Shown here one piece after another: positions 1 through 8,241 of a stretch of DNA of 64,000 nt. Position numbers and translations under genes: made by a program. The DNA comes from Providencia rettgeri. Lineage in GTDB: Bacteria > Pseudomonadota > Gammaproteobacteria > Enterobacterales > Enterobacteriaceae. Every line of letters begins with the position of its first letter. The stretch's first letter is position 1. Location of the stretch: positions 1,302,001-1,366,000 of the forward strand of contig NZ_CP053896.1 in assembly GCF_013255915.1 (NCBI RefSeq), written 5' to 3'. Below the pieces are notes generated by a model that worked only from the letters and a program-made list of their open reading frames with translations, made no database searches and had not been told where the DNA came from.

Positions 1-2
1 TT

Positions 3-26
3 GATATCAGTATTGGGTATCAATAA
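3..26 (+). CDS. C-terminal end of an upstream fimbrial subunit (partial)
   Basis: Reading frame 3 runs from the window edge to a TAA at 24-26 and encodes DISIGYQ. Fimbrial subunits end in a short beta strand with a penultimate Tyr of this kind, and the next gene is a fimbrial subunit 30 bases downstream. This is inferred from seven codons only, so another gene or no gene is possible. Confidence 0.35.
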   Translation, partial: DISIGYQ

Positions 27-56
27 ATAATAGCTATTTAATATGGGAGAGAGAGG

Positions 57-587
57 ATGAACATAAGCCGTTTATTCAGGGGAACTGTTTTAGTCGCAGG
101 TATAAGCTTCGTTTCATCAGGGGCACTGGCTTTGGATGCTTCTGTTCAGATTAAAGGCAAAATAAAATTGATGGGATGCGAGGTTGATACCGGATCAAAA
201 GATCAAACTGTTGATTTTAAAAGGGTCAATGTGCCGGTGAGTTACCCTTCAGGAAGTGTTGTAGCCGAGAAACCATTTACGATTAAACTACAAAATTGTG
301 AATCAACCGCAGTTGCTGATGTTTCGATGAGTGGTACCCCAGATAGTTTTAATGCGGATTATTTTGCATTAGATTCTACGAGCCAAGATTCAGCAAAAGG
401 AATCGCACTGCGTATTAAATCAACAAATGGGGATGTTCAGAACCCTTCAGGTAAAGTAGTGACATGGCGTTTTAATTCATCAAGTAGTGAACAATTATTA
501 ACATATAATGGTGCATTAATTAAGACGAGTGATATCACTAACGGTAAAGTGAATGTAAATGCAGAGTTTAGCGTTAATTATCGTTAA
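57..587 (+). CDS. Fimbrial subunit of the type 1 pilin family
   Basis: A 176-residue exported pilin-like protein, probably a minor subunit of a chaperone-usher fimbria. Residues 1-25 form a signal peptide ending SGALA. The mature part has the two cysteines of the family (Cys41 and Cys81) that form the pilin disulfide, and it ends in the typical beta strand FSVNYR used for donor-strand exchange. A GA-rich ribosome site (gggagagagagg) lies directly upstream. The gene is probably near the 3' end of an operon whose chaperone and usher lie left of the window, because an MrpJ-like regulator follows. Which subunit it is (major, minor or tip) cannot be told from this sequence. Confidence 0.8.
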   Translation: MNISRLFRGTVLVAGISFVSSGALALDASVQIKGKIKLMGCEVDTGSKDQTVDFKRVNVPVSYPSGSVVAEKPFTIKLQNCESTAVADVSMSGTPDSFNADYFALDSTSQDSAKGIALRIKSTNGDVQNPSGKVVTWRFNSSSSEQLLTYNGALIKTSDITNGKVNVNAEFSVNYR

Positions 588-760
588 TTTTAATATAGAA
601 AAATAATAGTGTGTTAATTAATCTAATAATAATGGTTTAATAACTTTTATTATATGAGTTTATGATTATTTTTTATTTGAGAAATATAAGTTTATTGGAA
701 GTTGTAAATCTCGAATACGCTTTTTTATAGCATATCAGGGCGTTAAACTTTAAGGCTACA

Positions 761-779
761 ACACTAAAAATAATAGTGT
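761..779 (+). promoter_or_regulatory. Inverted repeat ahead of the MrpJ-like gene
   Basis: ACACTA and TAGTGT form a perfect 6-base inverted repeat with a 7-base centre, ending 22 bases before the start codon. The right half, within aaaaataatagtgt, occurs again at about 599-612 just after the fimbrial gene. An operator for the small HTH protein is possible, but this is inference. Confidence 0.25.
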
Positions 780-801
780 CGTTATAATTAGGACAGTACG
801 T

Positions 802-1050
802 ATGAGCGTATATAACACTGAAATTTCTAATAGTTTTATTGGGCAGCAGGTTCGCAAACGCCGCCTTCTTTTAGGTTGGTCTGCGAGTACATTGGGGAAA
901 AAATCAGGCTTGAGCCAACAACAAATTTCACGCTATGAAAGAGGAACACAGAATTTCACTATTTATCGTTTATGTATATTTGCAAATATACTGGAATGTG
1001 ACTTAAATTACTTTTTGGGGCATGAAACTGATCTTGGCTACCCATTATAA
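802..1050 (+). CDS. MrpJ-like XRE-family HTH regulator
   Basis: An 82-residue DNA-binding protein with one helix-turn-helix domain (about residues 13-68). Residues 38-46 read SQQQISRYE, the signature shared by MrpJ and its paralogs in Proteus mirabilis. There the gene is the last in a fimbrial operon, and the protein lowers flagellar expression while fimbriae are made. The gene follows a fimbrial subunit on the same strand after a 214-base gap, matching that arrangement. The gap and its inverted repeat suggest it may also have its own promoter. It is somewhat shorter than MrpJ (about 107 residues), with little outside the HTH. The motility-repressing role is inferred from the family. Confidence 0.78.
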   Translation: MSVYNTEISNSFIGQQVRKRRLLLGWSASTLGKKSGLSQQQISRYERGTQNFTIYRLCIFANILECDLNYFLGHETDLGYPL

Positions 1051-1440
1051 GTTGAATATTAAATTTAATAGCTTCTTGAGAGAGGAGCTATTAAAAATCA
1101 ACATATGTAGACATAATCTGTTTATACTTGATGAAAACATCAAAAAAGATGGCAACAAATAAGCTCCTATGCTTATTTATAATATCTGTCTGTTTTATAA
1201 AAAAGTATGTTTAGTTTACATATATTGCTATGGTTATAGCAGTATTATGTTTTTTGGGGACGAATAGAAACGGTATTATTTGGGGATCTTGTGAAAAATG
1301 TAAATGCTAACTCAGCAATGCTAAAAGGATGCTTCTAGCTGGCTGGTTGCTTATGGTATAATAATCGCACAAAAATATTGTGCTACAGCTATACTTTTTA
1401 AATCTTATTTTTAATCCATTTTACATTGGATACCCCAGTA
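1051..1440. other. Intergenic region, MrpJ-like gene to LysR gene
   Basis: AT-rich, with no credible coding frame. It holds an imperfect inverted repeat around 1069-1093 (taatagcttct / aggagctatta) without a T tract, the terminator-like hairpin at 1157-1178, and presumably the promoter of the LysR gene. Confidence 0.5.
1157..1178 (+). terminator. Terminator-like hairpin after the MrpJ-like gene
   Basis: aaataagc and gcttattt pair perfectly around a 6-base loop, with A on the left and T on the right as in a rho-independent terminator. The stem has only three G/C bases per arm, so it would be weak. It lies 107 bases after the stop codon. Confidence 0.35.
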
Positions 1441-2418
1441 ATGAACATTAGTCAGCTTAAAAGCTTTGTTGAAGTAGTGAGGAGTGATTTTAATATCACC
1501 AATGCGGCTGAAAAATTGTATACCTCTCAGCCAACTGTCAGTAAACAACTTAAAATATTGGAAGATGAGTTAAACGTTTCATTATTCAATCGAAAAAATA
1601 ATAACTTATTGTCGCTGAGCCCGATTGGTGAAAAAGTTCATCATGTTGCGTGTGATATTCTTGCGCAGTTCGATAAAATTAAAAGTATCGTGTCTCATGA
1701 AGACTCGACGATAAAACAAAACCTGCATATTGCAACGACTCACACACAGATCCGCTATAAATTGCCTCAAGTGATTGAGCGTTTTAACACACGCTACCCC
1801 AATATTTCTTTGCATTTCCATCAAGGCGCGCCTGCTCAGATTGCAGAGATGGTAAACAATGGCGATGTGGACTTTGCCATTGCGACCGAGTCTATGCACC
1901 TTTATGATGATTTATTGGTGATGCCTTGTTACCAATGGTCTCGCAGTATTATTGTTCCACATGACCACCCATTGGCTCAATGTGAACAGCTTAAGATTGA
2001 AGACCTTGCAGGCTACCCACTAATTACTTATGTTTTTGGTTTTACAGGGCATTCAAAGCTCGACCAAGTCTTTTATCAACATAAATTAACGCCAAATGTT
2101 GTTTTAACTGCCGTAGATACTGAAATAATTAAATACTACGTAAAACGGGGTGCTGGGGTCGGTATTATTTCAACCGTGGCTTTTGACCCAGAGGAAGATA
2201 GCGAAGCATTACGTTGTATTGATATCAGTCACTTAGTAAAACCAAGTTATACACATGTATGTATTAACCGGCACATGCATTTAAAAGATTATATGTATGA
2301 TTTTATCTCTCATTATGCACCTCACCTTGATTTGAATTATATTCATCAGCCGAATCAATGGGTACCTACAGAACAAAGCGAGCGTGATCAGTTATACCGA
2401 GAATTGCCAGAATTGTAA
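1441..2418 (+). CDS. CysB-like LysR-family transcriptional regulator
   Basis: A 325-residue regulator: winged HTH in the first 60 residues (NAAEKLYTSQPTVSKQLKILE is close to the CysB/Cbl helix, including the YTSQP-S-KQ pattern), then a periplasmic-binding-protein-like effector domain. The ATG at 1441 is preferred to the in-frame TTG at 1426 because CysB and Cbl begin directly with this type of sequence and a GGA lies about 10 bases before it. The gene converges on the M20 amidohydrolase at 2525-3703, separated by a shared hairpin. It may control that gene and the neighbouring M20/transporter genes, but no binding site was identified. The effector is unknown; a sulfur or amino-acid metabolite is only a guess from CysB. 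Confidence 0.8.
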   Translation: MNISQLKSFVEVVRSDFNITNAAEKLYTSQPTVSKQLKILEDELNVSLFNRKNNNLLSLSPIGEKVHHVACDILAQFDKIKSIVSHEDSTIKQNLHIATTHTQIRYKLPQVIERFNTRYPNISLHFHQGAPAQIAEMVNNGDVDFAIATESMHLYDDLLVMPCYQWSRSIIVPHDHPLAQCEQLKIEDLAGYPLITYVFGFTGHSKLDQVFYQHKLTPNVVLTAVDTEIIKYYVKRGAGVGIISTVAFDPEEDSEALRCIDISHLVKPSYTHVCINRHMHLKDYMYDFISHYAPHLDLNYIHQPNQWVPTEQSERDQLYRELPEL

Positions 2419-2440
2419 CTTATAAGTGAATGACTAAGAA

Positions 2441-2498
2441 AAAAGCCGAGTAATTGATTGTCCAACTATTGGGGGTCACTTCAATTTACTCGGCTTTA
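2441..2498. terminator. Bidirectional terminator between LysR and M20 genes
   Basis: aaaagccgagtaattga (2441-2457) pairs with tcaatttactcggcttt (2481-2497), with one bulged base. The A-run on the left and T-run on the right allow termination from both strands. The two genes converge here. Confidence 0.75.
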
Positions 2499-2524
2499 GT
2501 ATTACTGTGTGTATTATATTTATT

Positions 2525-3703
2525 CTAACGAGTGGCAATATTAATAAAAATTTGAGCACCAATCAGTAAACAATCGTCATCAACAAAATAAGGGTTAGCG
2601 TGTAAGTAATTATTAATCCCTTTTGCTTGATTACCACTTCCTAAGAAGTACATGGCTCCGAGTTTATCTTTAGTGGCATTGATCATATAACTGAAGTCTT
2701 CACTGCCAGTCATTGGCTTACCATTTGAATCAATCTGCTCAATCGGTAAGAAGGCGGCAGCGGCATCATAAATCACTTTGGCTGCTTGTGGGTGGTTGAC
2801 AACGGCAGGATATCCGCTGGCTTCCAGTGTTGTTTTAAACCCACCGGCTTCACTACGAGCTACAATTTCATTGAAGCTGGCTTTTAATATTTTGTCCGTT
2901 TCTTCATCCATTGAACGGATCGTTCCACGTGCTTGAACATGATCCGCCAGCGCATTTGGGATGGTTCCCCCGTTAATCATGCCGCAACCAAATACGGCGG
3001 GGCTGAAAGGATCAGTCTTTTTGGCAACAATGTAGTCCATATAATCAATGATACGCGTTGCTTCGCGGATAGCATCTAACCCTTTATGAGGGGTTGAACC
3101 GTGAGCAGAAACACCGTGGACATCTAGTGTCCACGCTGAGCCGTATGAGGACATAACCCCAGAATTGAATTTAATATAACCCGTTTCAAATGCAGCATCA
3201 TTGTGTAGGCCGTAAACTTCGTCTACTCTTTCCATACACCCCATTTCTACCATTTTGTTAGCACCTGGCACACGCATATCTTCTTCTGCCATTTGGAAGA
3301 TAAAACGGACGTTATGGGTGAGCTCAGAACGGTTTTCACTGAGGTACTTCGCTGCTGTTAAGGCGATGGTCATGTGGGTATCATGTCCACAGTTATGAGC
3401 GCAACCTTCATGGACAGAGCTGTGCTCATTGCACGTTAAATCAGGCATTTCAAGGCCATCAATGTCAGTACGATAGGCAATCAAGCGCTTTGTTGGGTCG
3501 ACAATCAATTCAGCGGTAAAACCAGTGTAGCCTTCGAATAAACGAATGTTATATCCAAAGCTTTCCATCAATTCACGGCAATATTGTGAGGTTTTGAATT
3601 CCTGCCCAGACAATTCAGGGATTTTATGTAAATCCTGACGTGTTTTTTTGCTAAATGTTTCTAAAGCAAAGAGCTTTTCACTGATATTGTATTTATTGGT
3701 CAT
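2525..3703 (-). CDS. M20-family amidohydrolase (hippurate hydrolase-like)
   Basis: A 392-residue cytoplasmic metal hydrolase of the M20D type, which cleaves N-acyl amino acids and related amides. Metal and catalytic motifs visible are GCAHNCGHDTH (about 98-108), the AEED pair (about 139-142), the dimerisation-domain start HGVSAHGSTPHKG and the late TGSEDF. No signal peptide is present. It stands alone downstream of a 582-base gap, convergent with the CysB-like regulator. A second, distantly related M20 gene with two membrane-protein genes lies upstream on the same strand, so the two may form a catabolic regulon. The substrate cannot be told from sequence; hippurate-like, indole-acyl and N-acetyl-amino acids are all used by relatives. 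Confidence 0.8.
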   Translation of the reverse strand: MTNKYNISEKLFALETFSKKTRQDLHKIPELSGQEFKTSQYCRELMESFGYNIRLFEGYTGFTAELIVDPTKRLIAYRTDIDGLEMPDLTCNEHSSVHEGCAHNCGHDTHMTIALTAAKYLSENRSELTHNVRFIFQMAEEDMRVPGANKMVEMGCMERVDEVYGLHNDAAFETGYIKFNSGVMSSYGSAWTLDVHGVSAHGSTPHKGLDAIREATRIIDYMDYIVAKKTDPFSPAVFGCGMINGGTIPNALADHVQARGTIRSMDEETDKILKASFNEIVARSEAGGFKTTLEASGYPAVVNHPQAAKVIYDAAAAFLPIEQIDSNGKPMTGSEDFSYMINATKDKLGAMYFLGSGNQAKGINNYLHANPYFVDDDCLLIGAQIFINIATR

Positions 3704-4235
3704 TATGTTTTATCCCGTATACAAAAAGCGTTTTTAATGCTGTTAAAAGGCCCCTGGTGTGAGCATGGAATAATGAACAGCACGCTCATTTAATTTATGT
3801 GTATTTTAAAAACTAGATTCAGAAATAGGGTGATTTCTACTTCTACTCGTTATTTTTTATCTATCAATTTATAGGGTCAATTTTAGCGTGGATATTAAAA
3901 AATTGAGCGTGACGGAGATCGTGTTTATATCATATCAGTATTGCATGGCTCATGAATAATAAGGATGGTAATTTATTAAAATAATAATAAAAAATTATAA
4001 TTTTAATTAAAATCCTTTTATATCAATTTGTTATGATTTTATTTTTCAATTTTAATATTAAGGATATTTATATTTTAAAGCGAGCCTGAATAGGGTTTAA
4101 GTTAAATTTTTTATTTAAAGTAGGGCGGTGATTGGCATGATTTTAGAAATTTTTTTAAATGAGATGGCGAATGTAAAAAGAAATTAATTAATGCGAAGAA
4201 AAAATTTTAAAGGTGGGATAAAAGCTAAAAAAATC
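3704..4235. other. AT-rich intergenic region
   Basis: Lies between two M20 genes on the minus strand. It should hold the promoter of the 2525-3703 gene. No coding frame, RNA or clear regulator site was recognised. Confidence 0.5.
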
Positions 4236-4277
4236 ATATTCCCCTTATTATAATTAACATAGCAATAAGGGGAATAT
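4236..4277 (-). terminator. Terminator of the M20/membrane-protein operon
   Basis: atattccccttatt (4236-4249) pairs perfectly with aataaggggaatat (4264-4277). On the minus strand the hairpin follows the stop codon of the gene ending at 4286, and a T-rich stretch comes a few bases later. Confidence 0.7.
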
Positions 4278-4285
4278 TTTAATAA

Positions 4286-5611
4286 TTAGTTCTTAAAAGA
4301 GCCGATAAATGAGAGGTATTCCTCTTTGCTCATTAATGGGGTGTAATCAGCTAACATCTCATCAGCTTGGGATGCATCATCAAATAACAGGTCAATAATT
4401 GCCATTGCCATCATTTGAGCTGGGCGGATATAGGCCATATCATCATCAAAAACAACGTAATCTTTACCATGCAAACCACCACGAATTGCGCCAATCCATG
4501 GGTGACTCACTGGCATGATATGTGATAAGTCACCTGTATCTGTGCTTCCCGTCATGTGCCCAGCAACCCAAACATTTTCTTCACCAATCAAGTCATGGGC
4601 ATTTTGCTGCAACAAATGGTTCAACGTATCGTTGTTATACAGTGGGAGGTAACCCGGTAAATCTTTGACTTCTACCTCTGCACCGACAGACATTGCACCA
4701 GCAACCAATGCGCGAGTAATACGCTCATTCGCATCAATCATTGCAGGGACATTTGACGCTCGGACATAACTTTCCATACGGACATCACTTGGGGTGACAT
4801 TGACCAAATCGCCGCCTTGCGTGATGATCGGATGAAAACGAATATAATCTTTTTCTTGGAAGGTCTCGCGGATCGCATTCACTCCCATAATCCCCATCAT
4901 TGCGGCATTGAGGGCATTGACACCTAAGTGAGGGGCAGCCGCAGCATGAGATGCTTTCCCTTTGTAATTAATCAACTTGCCAATAAACCCATTGGTGGTG
5001 GTCGACATTTCAATAAAACCGGTATCACGTTCTGGTTTGACACTGGTTAAATGAATTTGCATCGCCATATCGATATCATCAAATTCACCAAGGGATATCA
5101 GCTCTGGCTTACCGCCGATATAACTAATTTTTCCTTGTTCAATCAGTTTATTACGATAAGCCAGTTCAACATACTCCTCAGCGGGAACGGCGAAAGGAAC
5201 GACGTCTCCCGCGAGGTATTGCATAGCACCTGACTTAACCAGACCAATAGTCACAGCCATCATATTAGCGATTTGGGCATTGTGCCCACAGCAATGGGCA
5301 GCACCCGTTAAATCATCGGCTTCTGGGTGTTCTGCACAAATAATCGCATCGAGCTCACCAATCACAGCAATACTATGTTTACTCCCTTTTCCACCTTTAA
5401 GGCGCGCCTTAACACCTGTTAATGCGAGTTGGTTTCGGTAATTAACGCCTAGCGCAGAAAATGCAGCTTCCACTTTTTTTGCTGTTTTGATTTCTTTGTA
5501 GCCTAGCTCAGGCTCTGCCCAAATATCATCTGCTAATTTCTTGATATCCCCTTTATGGGATGCAATTGTCTCGCAGACGATGGCTTTCAATTGGTCTTTG
5601 GTCATTGTCAT
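4286..5611 (-). CDS. M20-family amidohydrolase (AbgB/ACY1L2-like)
   Basis: A 441-residue M20 hydrolase, closer to the aminobenzoyl-glutamate hydrolase subunit/ACY1L2 group than to its neighbour at 2525. Visible motifs are HCCGHNAQ (metal site), PAEEYVE (catalytic Glu pair), KASHAAAAPHLGVNAL (lid/dimerisation domain) and TGSTDTGDLSHIMP near the end. It is the last gene of a three-gene operon: two membrane-protein genes lie upstream, with an 18-base gap to the nearer one, and a terminator follows. The context suggests that the membrane proteins import the amide it hydrolyses. The start at 5611 has GAGGAAA about 11 bases upstream; an in-frame ATG two codons later is also possible. Confidence 0.8.
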   Translation of the reverse strand: MTMTKDQLKAIVCETIASHKGDIKKLADDIWAEPELGYKEIKTAKKVEAAFSALGVNYRNQLALTGVKARLKGGKGSKHSIAVIGELDAIICAEHPEADDLTGAAHCCGHNAQIANMMAVTIGLVKSGAMQYLAGDVVPFAVPAEEYVELAYRNKLIEQGKISYIGGKPELISLGEFDDIDMAMQIHLTSVKPERDTGFIEMSTTTNGFIGKLINYKGKASHAAAAPHLGVNALNAAMMGIMGVNAIRETFQEKDYIRFHPIITQGGDLVNVTPSDVRMESYVRASNVPAMIDANERITRALVAGAMSVGAEVEVKDLPGYLPLYNNDTLNHLLQQNAHDLIGEENVWVAGHMTGSTDTGDLSHIMPVSHPWIGAIRGGLHGKDYVVFDDDMAYIRPAQMMAMAIIDLLFDDASQADEMLADYTPLMSKEEYLSFIGSFKN

Positions 5612-5629
5612 GGTAAATATTTCCTCTTG

Positions 5630-6106
5630 TTAGATAACGCCGCTCCATGAAAGTGTCACTTGACCAATAAGTGCAGCGAATAAGAATGTTCCCGTAAAGA
5701 CCGCCAGTGAAACTGGGATGATGCGCCATGAAATAGCTTTAAATTTATCAATATCTTTACCGAGTGAAAGACCGGCAAATGCAAGTACCGTCGTACTAAT
5801 AACAGCAAGTGATATTTTACCTGTCATTGCGATCATTTCTTTATCGTAAGGGAATAACGGTGAACACAAACCGGCAGCAATTAAAGATACCCAGAAAATC
5901 ACAGGTAACTTACCTAATGGTGGGATTTGTGCAATTAAGTATGCCACAAATGACATCCCCCCTAATAATGCCATGGCGATAAGTGAATCACTAAAGACTG
6001 CGCCAAAGCTACCGCGGCCATAAATTGAACCGCCGAGTGCATCACCCAGTGAAGTGAAGATGATGACTAACACGATGATTATTGCAATTTCTGCCATCTT
6101 TTTCAT
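5630..6106 (-). CDS. Small integral membrane protein of an M20-linked transporter pair
   Basis: A 158-residue hydrophobic protein with about four or five membrane segments. It has a conserved-looking GLSLGKDIDKFK loop followed by a long hydrophobic stretch. It begins 12 bases after the stop of the 267-residue membrane-protein gene and ends 18 bases before the M20 hydrolase. The tight spacing suggests that the two hydrophobic proteins act together, perhaps as a split transporter for the hydrolase substrate. I do not recognise a characterised family, and transport is inferred only from topology and context. Its AAGGAT ribosome site is about 10 bases from the ATG. Confidence 0.6.
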   Translation of the reverse strand: MKKMAEIAIIIVLVIIFTSLGDALGGSIYGRGSFGAVFSDSLIAMALLGGMSFVAYLIAQIPPLGKLPVIFWVSLIAAGLCSPLFPYDKEMIAMTGKISLAVISTTVLAFAGLSLGKDIDKFKAISWRIIPVSLAVFTGTFLFAALIGQVTLSWSGVI

Positions 6107-6118
6107 GATCTTATATCC

Positions 6119-6907
6119 TTATTCTGTATCTGCTGATGCTGTTGCACGTTTTCTTTTCAACTTGTTGTATAAGAAAGAGGCAAACGGTAAGGAGAAGAAA
6201 ATATAGATGTACAGACCTAATACTGAAGACATCAAGTTTGCGGAGGATGAAAATGCTTGAATATCCGCAGCGTGTTCAGGATAAAGCTCCAATAATGGTG
6301 CGACTGACGCAGCTAGCATCGAGCCACTTCCGACTCCGGCTCCCATTGCTAAAGCGAGAGGGCTCATAATATCGAGTCCAGCGATAACACTGGCGATGAT
6401 GCCCATCCAAACGGCTCCGTACAATGTTCCGCAAATATACATTGCCATAACACCGCGGCCTTCTGGTGAACTTAAACCATATTTGGCTTCGATAATGGCA
6501 ATATTAGGTTCACGACCGATAGAGTAGGTCGCACCAACTGCTTCACGGCCCATGCCTAACATGATAGCAAGTGGTAAGCCAAGTAAAATGGTACCGATAA
6601 AGTGACCGATTTCTTGCAAGATTAATGCGCCACCGGCTTGAATAATTTTTTCCCAAGATGCACCAACGGAGGTGCTTAATTTTGCAATTAAGATAACTAA
6701 CGCGACACTCATTATAGAGCTAGCGTGTGCCATGTTTTTTTCGCTGAGAATTTTGAATTTTGGAAAACTGATAATACCACCCATCAACATGGAATAAAGC
6801 ATTGGAAAAACCATGACTAAACTGATTTTAATTTGCCCTATAGCTTCCGAAAGAAGAATGATAAGTAAGCTAACCAAAAGCAACTTACTATCTTTTAATA
6901 TACCCAT
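6119..6907 (-). CDS. DUF3100-like integral membrane protein, first gene of the M20 operon
   Basis: A 262-residue polytopic membrane protein, about seven or eight segments, with a cytoplasmic-looking basic tail (KLKRKR). It resembles the DUF3100 family as I remember it, which often sits beside M20 peptidases; this needs a domain search. The ATG at 6907 is chosen over one five codons upstream because AAAGG lies seven bases before it. It heads the operon with the 158-residue membrane protein and the M20 hydrolase. A central segment rich in Gly and Ser (MGAGVGSGSMLAAS) looks like a helix-breaking substrate-path motif, but this is inference. Confidence 0.6.
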   Translation of the reverse strand: MGILKDSKLLLVSLLIILLSEAIGQIKISLVMVFPMLYSMLMGGIISFPKFKILSEKNMAHASSIMSVALVILIAKLSTSVGASWEKIIQAGGALILQEIGHFIGTILLGLPLAIMLGMGREAVGATYSIGREPNIAIIEAKYGLSSPEGRGVMAMYICGTLYGAVWMGIIASVIAGLDIMSPLALAMGAGVGSGSMLAASVAPLLELYPEHAADIQAFSSSANLMSSVLGLYIYIFFSLPFASFLYNKLKRKRATASADTE

Positions 6908-7717
6908 AGTGTTACCTTTCATTGGAAATGTTTTTAAGAGTTATTCGTATATATTTATAATAAAAATGCATCATTTTCGTATTCATACTATCCATGAAAC
7001 TATTTTCCTGACAATATTCCGAAAGTCTCTTAACCATGCCGAAAAGGCATGGTTAAAATCAATAAATTAAAATAATTAATAAAAATGGAGTCTTTGAATT
7101 GTTTTTCGCATTTCAATATTAAAAATATTTTTATTTTTCAGTGCGATACAAAAATTTATTAAATTTTTAACATGTTGTTTCATAAGTGATTTTTATTTTC
7201 AGATGCATTAATGCGAAGAGTTATCAAATACCTAATAAATGTGAGCTTGTTCAGGTTTTATGTATTTTTATATGAAAAGGTTTTATTTTTGTTGAGTTTG
7301 CATAATGGTGAAAATTGAGGATTCACTGGGTTTTGTTGTTGTATTTTTGGGTTTTAAGTTCTACTTTAATCTGATTTAAATTTAATTATTAGTTTAATAA
7401 ACCAGTGCGTTTTTTTGTTTTTCTTTCAAAAAAATTTTATAAATTACAATAATATTGTATTTGGCAGTGATATTTGACTTGGATCGCAATTCTGAATATT
7501 CATTAATTAGAAAGCAATAAATGAGTCGAAATTTTATTTTAGTCTAAATGCTGATATTAATGTTATCCGTAACATATCAACTGCTATTTGTTTATAGCAT
7601 CTCAAAAAATACAAAGGCACGAATGGCGCGAACAAAAAAGTATTTATTGTTAATTTATGGTGAGTCATCCTTTTATCACAACGGTATTGTAATCGGTAAA
7701 TCTAAAGTAAGGTGTTT
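6908..7717. other. AT-rich intergenic region with one perfect hairpin
   Basis: Divergent spacer between the DUF3100-like gene and the acetyltransferase. It contains a perfect 11-base inverted repeat, ttaaccatgcc (7030-7040) and ggcatggttaa (7045-7055), with a 5-base loop. There is no T tract on either side, so it is not a canonical terminator. It could be an operator or leader hairpin of the minus-strand operon. The remainder is featureless. Confidence 0.45.
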
Positions 7718-8164
7718 ATGGCCATTACCCTAAAAGATATCACCAAAGACAATTGGGTGGATATCATATGTCTCGAAATAACCAAAGAGCAGGAAGACTT
7801 TGTCGCTCTTAACTCAGAGTCAATCGCAGCCTCAAAATTTTTTGATTATTATATTAATCGAGGTATCTATGTTGATGATGAGCCTGTTGGCTTTGTTCAA
7901 TATTATTCAAACCATGAAAATGGTAGGCCTGAAGAGGTGTTTATTGATCAATTGATGATTGATATAAAACATCAAAGAAAAGGTTTTGGTTCTAGGGCTA
8001 TTCCGCTAGTTCTCGAGGAAATTAAAAATTTGGGCAAATATAAGTCCGTATCAATTTGCTATGTCGAAGGTAATGACATCATGAAACCTTTTTTTGAACA
8101 ATTTGGCTTTTCTGTTGTTGAGCAAGATGAATTTGATGAAACTATTATGCGGTTATTTTTCTGA
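7718..8164 (+). CDS. GNAT-family N-acetyltransferase
   Basis: A 148-residue acetyl-CoA-dependent acetyltransferase. The acetyl-CoA loop is HQRKGFGSRAI (motif A, Q/RxxGxG/A), preceded by the beta strand VFIDQLMID and followed by PFFEQFGF, the usual motif B ending. The overall order resembles the diamine/spermidine acetyltransferase branch (BltD-like), but the substrate cannot be told. The ATG at 7718 is preferred to the GTG at 7712 because AAGG lies just upstream of it. It is a single-gene unit that converges on the TonB-dependent receptor gene. Confidence 0.8.
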   Translation: MAITLKDITKDNWVDIICLEITKEQEDFVALNSESIAASKFFDYYINRGIYVDDEPVGFVQYYSNHENGRPEEVFIDQLMIDIKHQRKGFGSRAIPLVLEEIKNLGKYKSVSICYVEGNDIMKPFFEQFGFSVVEQDEFDETIMRLFF

Positions 8165-8174
8165 TACTAAAGTG

Positions 8175-8216
8175 ATAAATATCCACTCCAACTAAAAGTT
8201 AGCAGCGGATATTTAT
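8175..8216. terminator. Possible terminator hairpin between convergent genes
   Basis: ataaatatcc (8175-8184) pairs perfectly with ggatatttat (8207-8216) across a 22-base loop. There is no clear T tract, and the stem is AT-rich. Its place between converging stop codons supports a terminator role. Confidence 0.4.
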
Positions 8217-8241
8217 AGAGCGGTAAATCGGCAGTATTTAT

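Noticed and set aside
7548-7733. 61-codon frame ahead of the acetyltransferase
   Set aside because: It ends inside the acetyltransferase gene in another frame and has no start signals; treated as chance.
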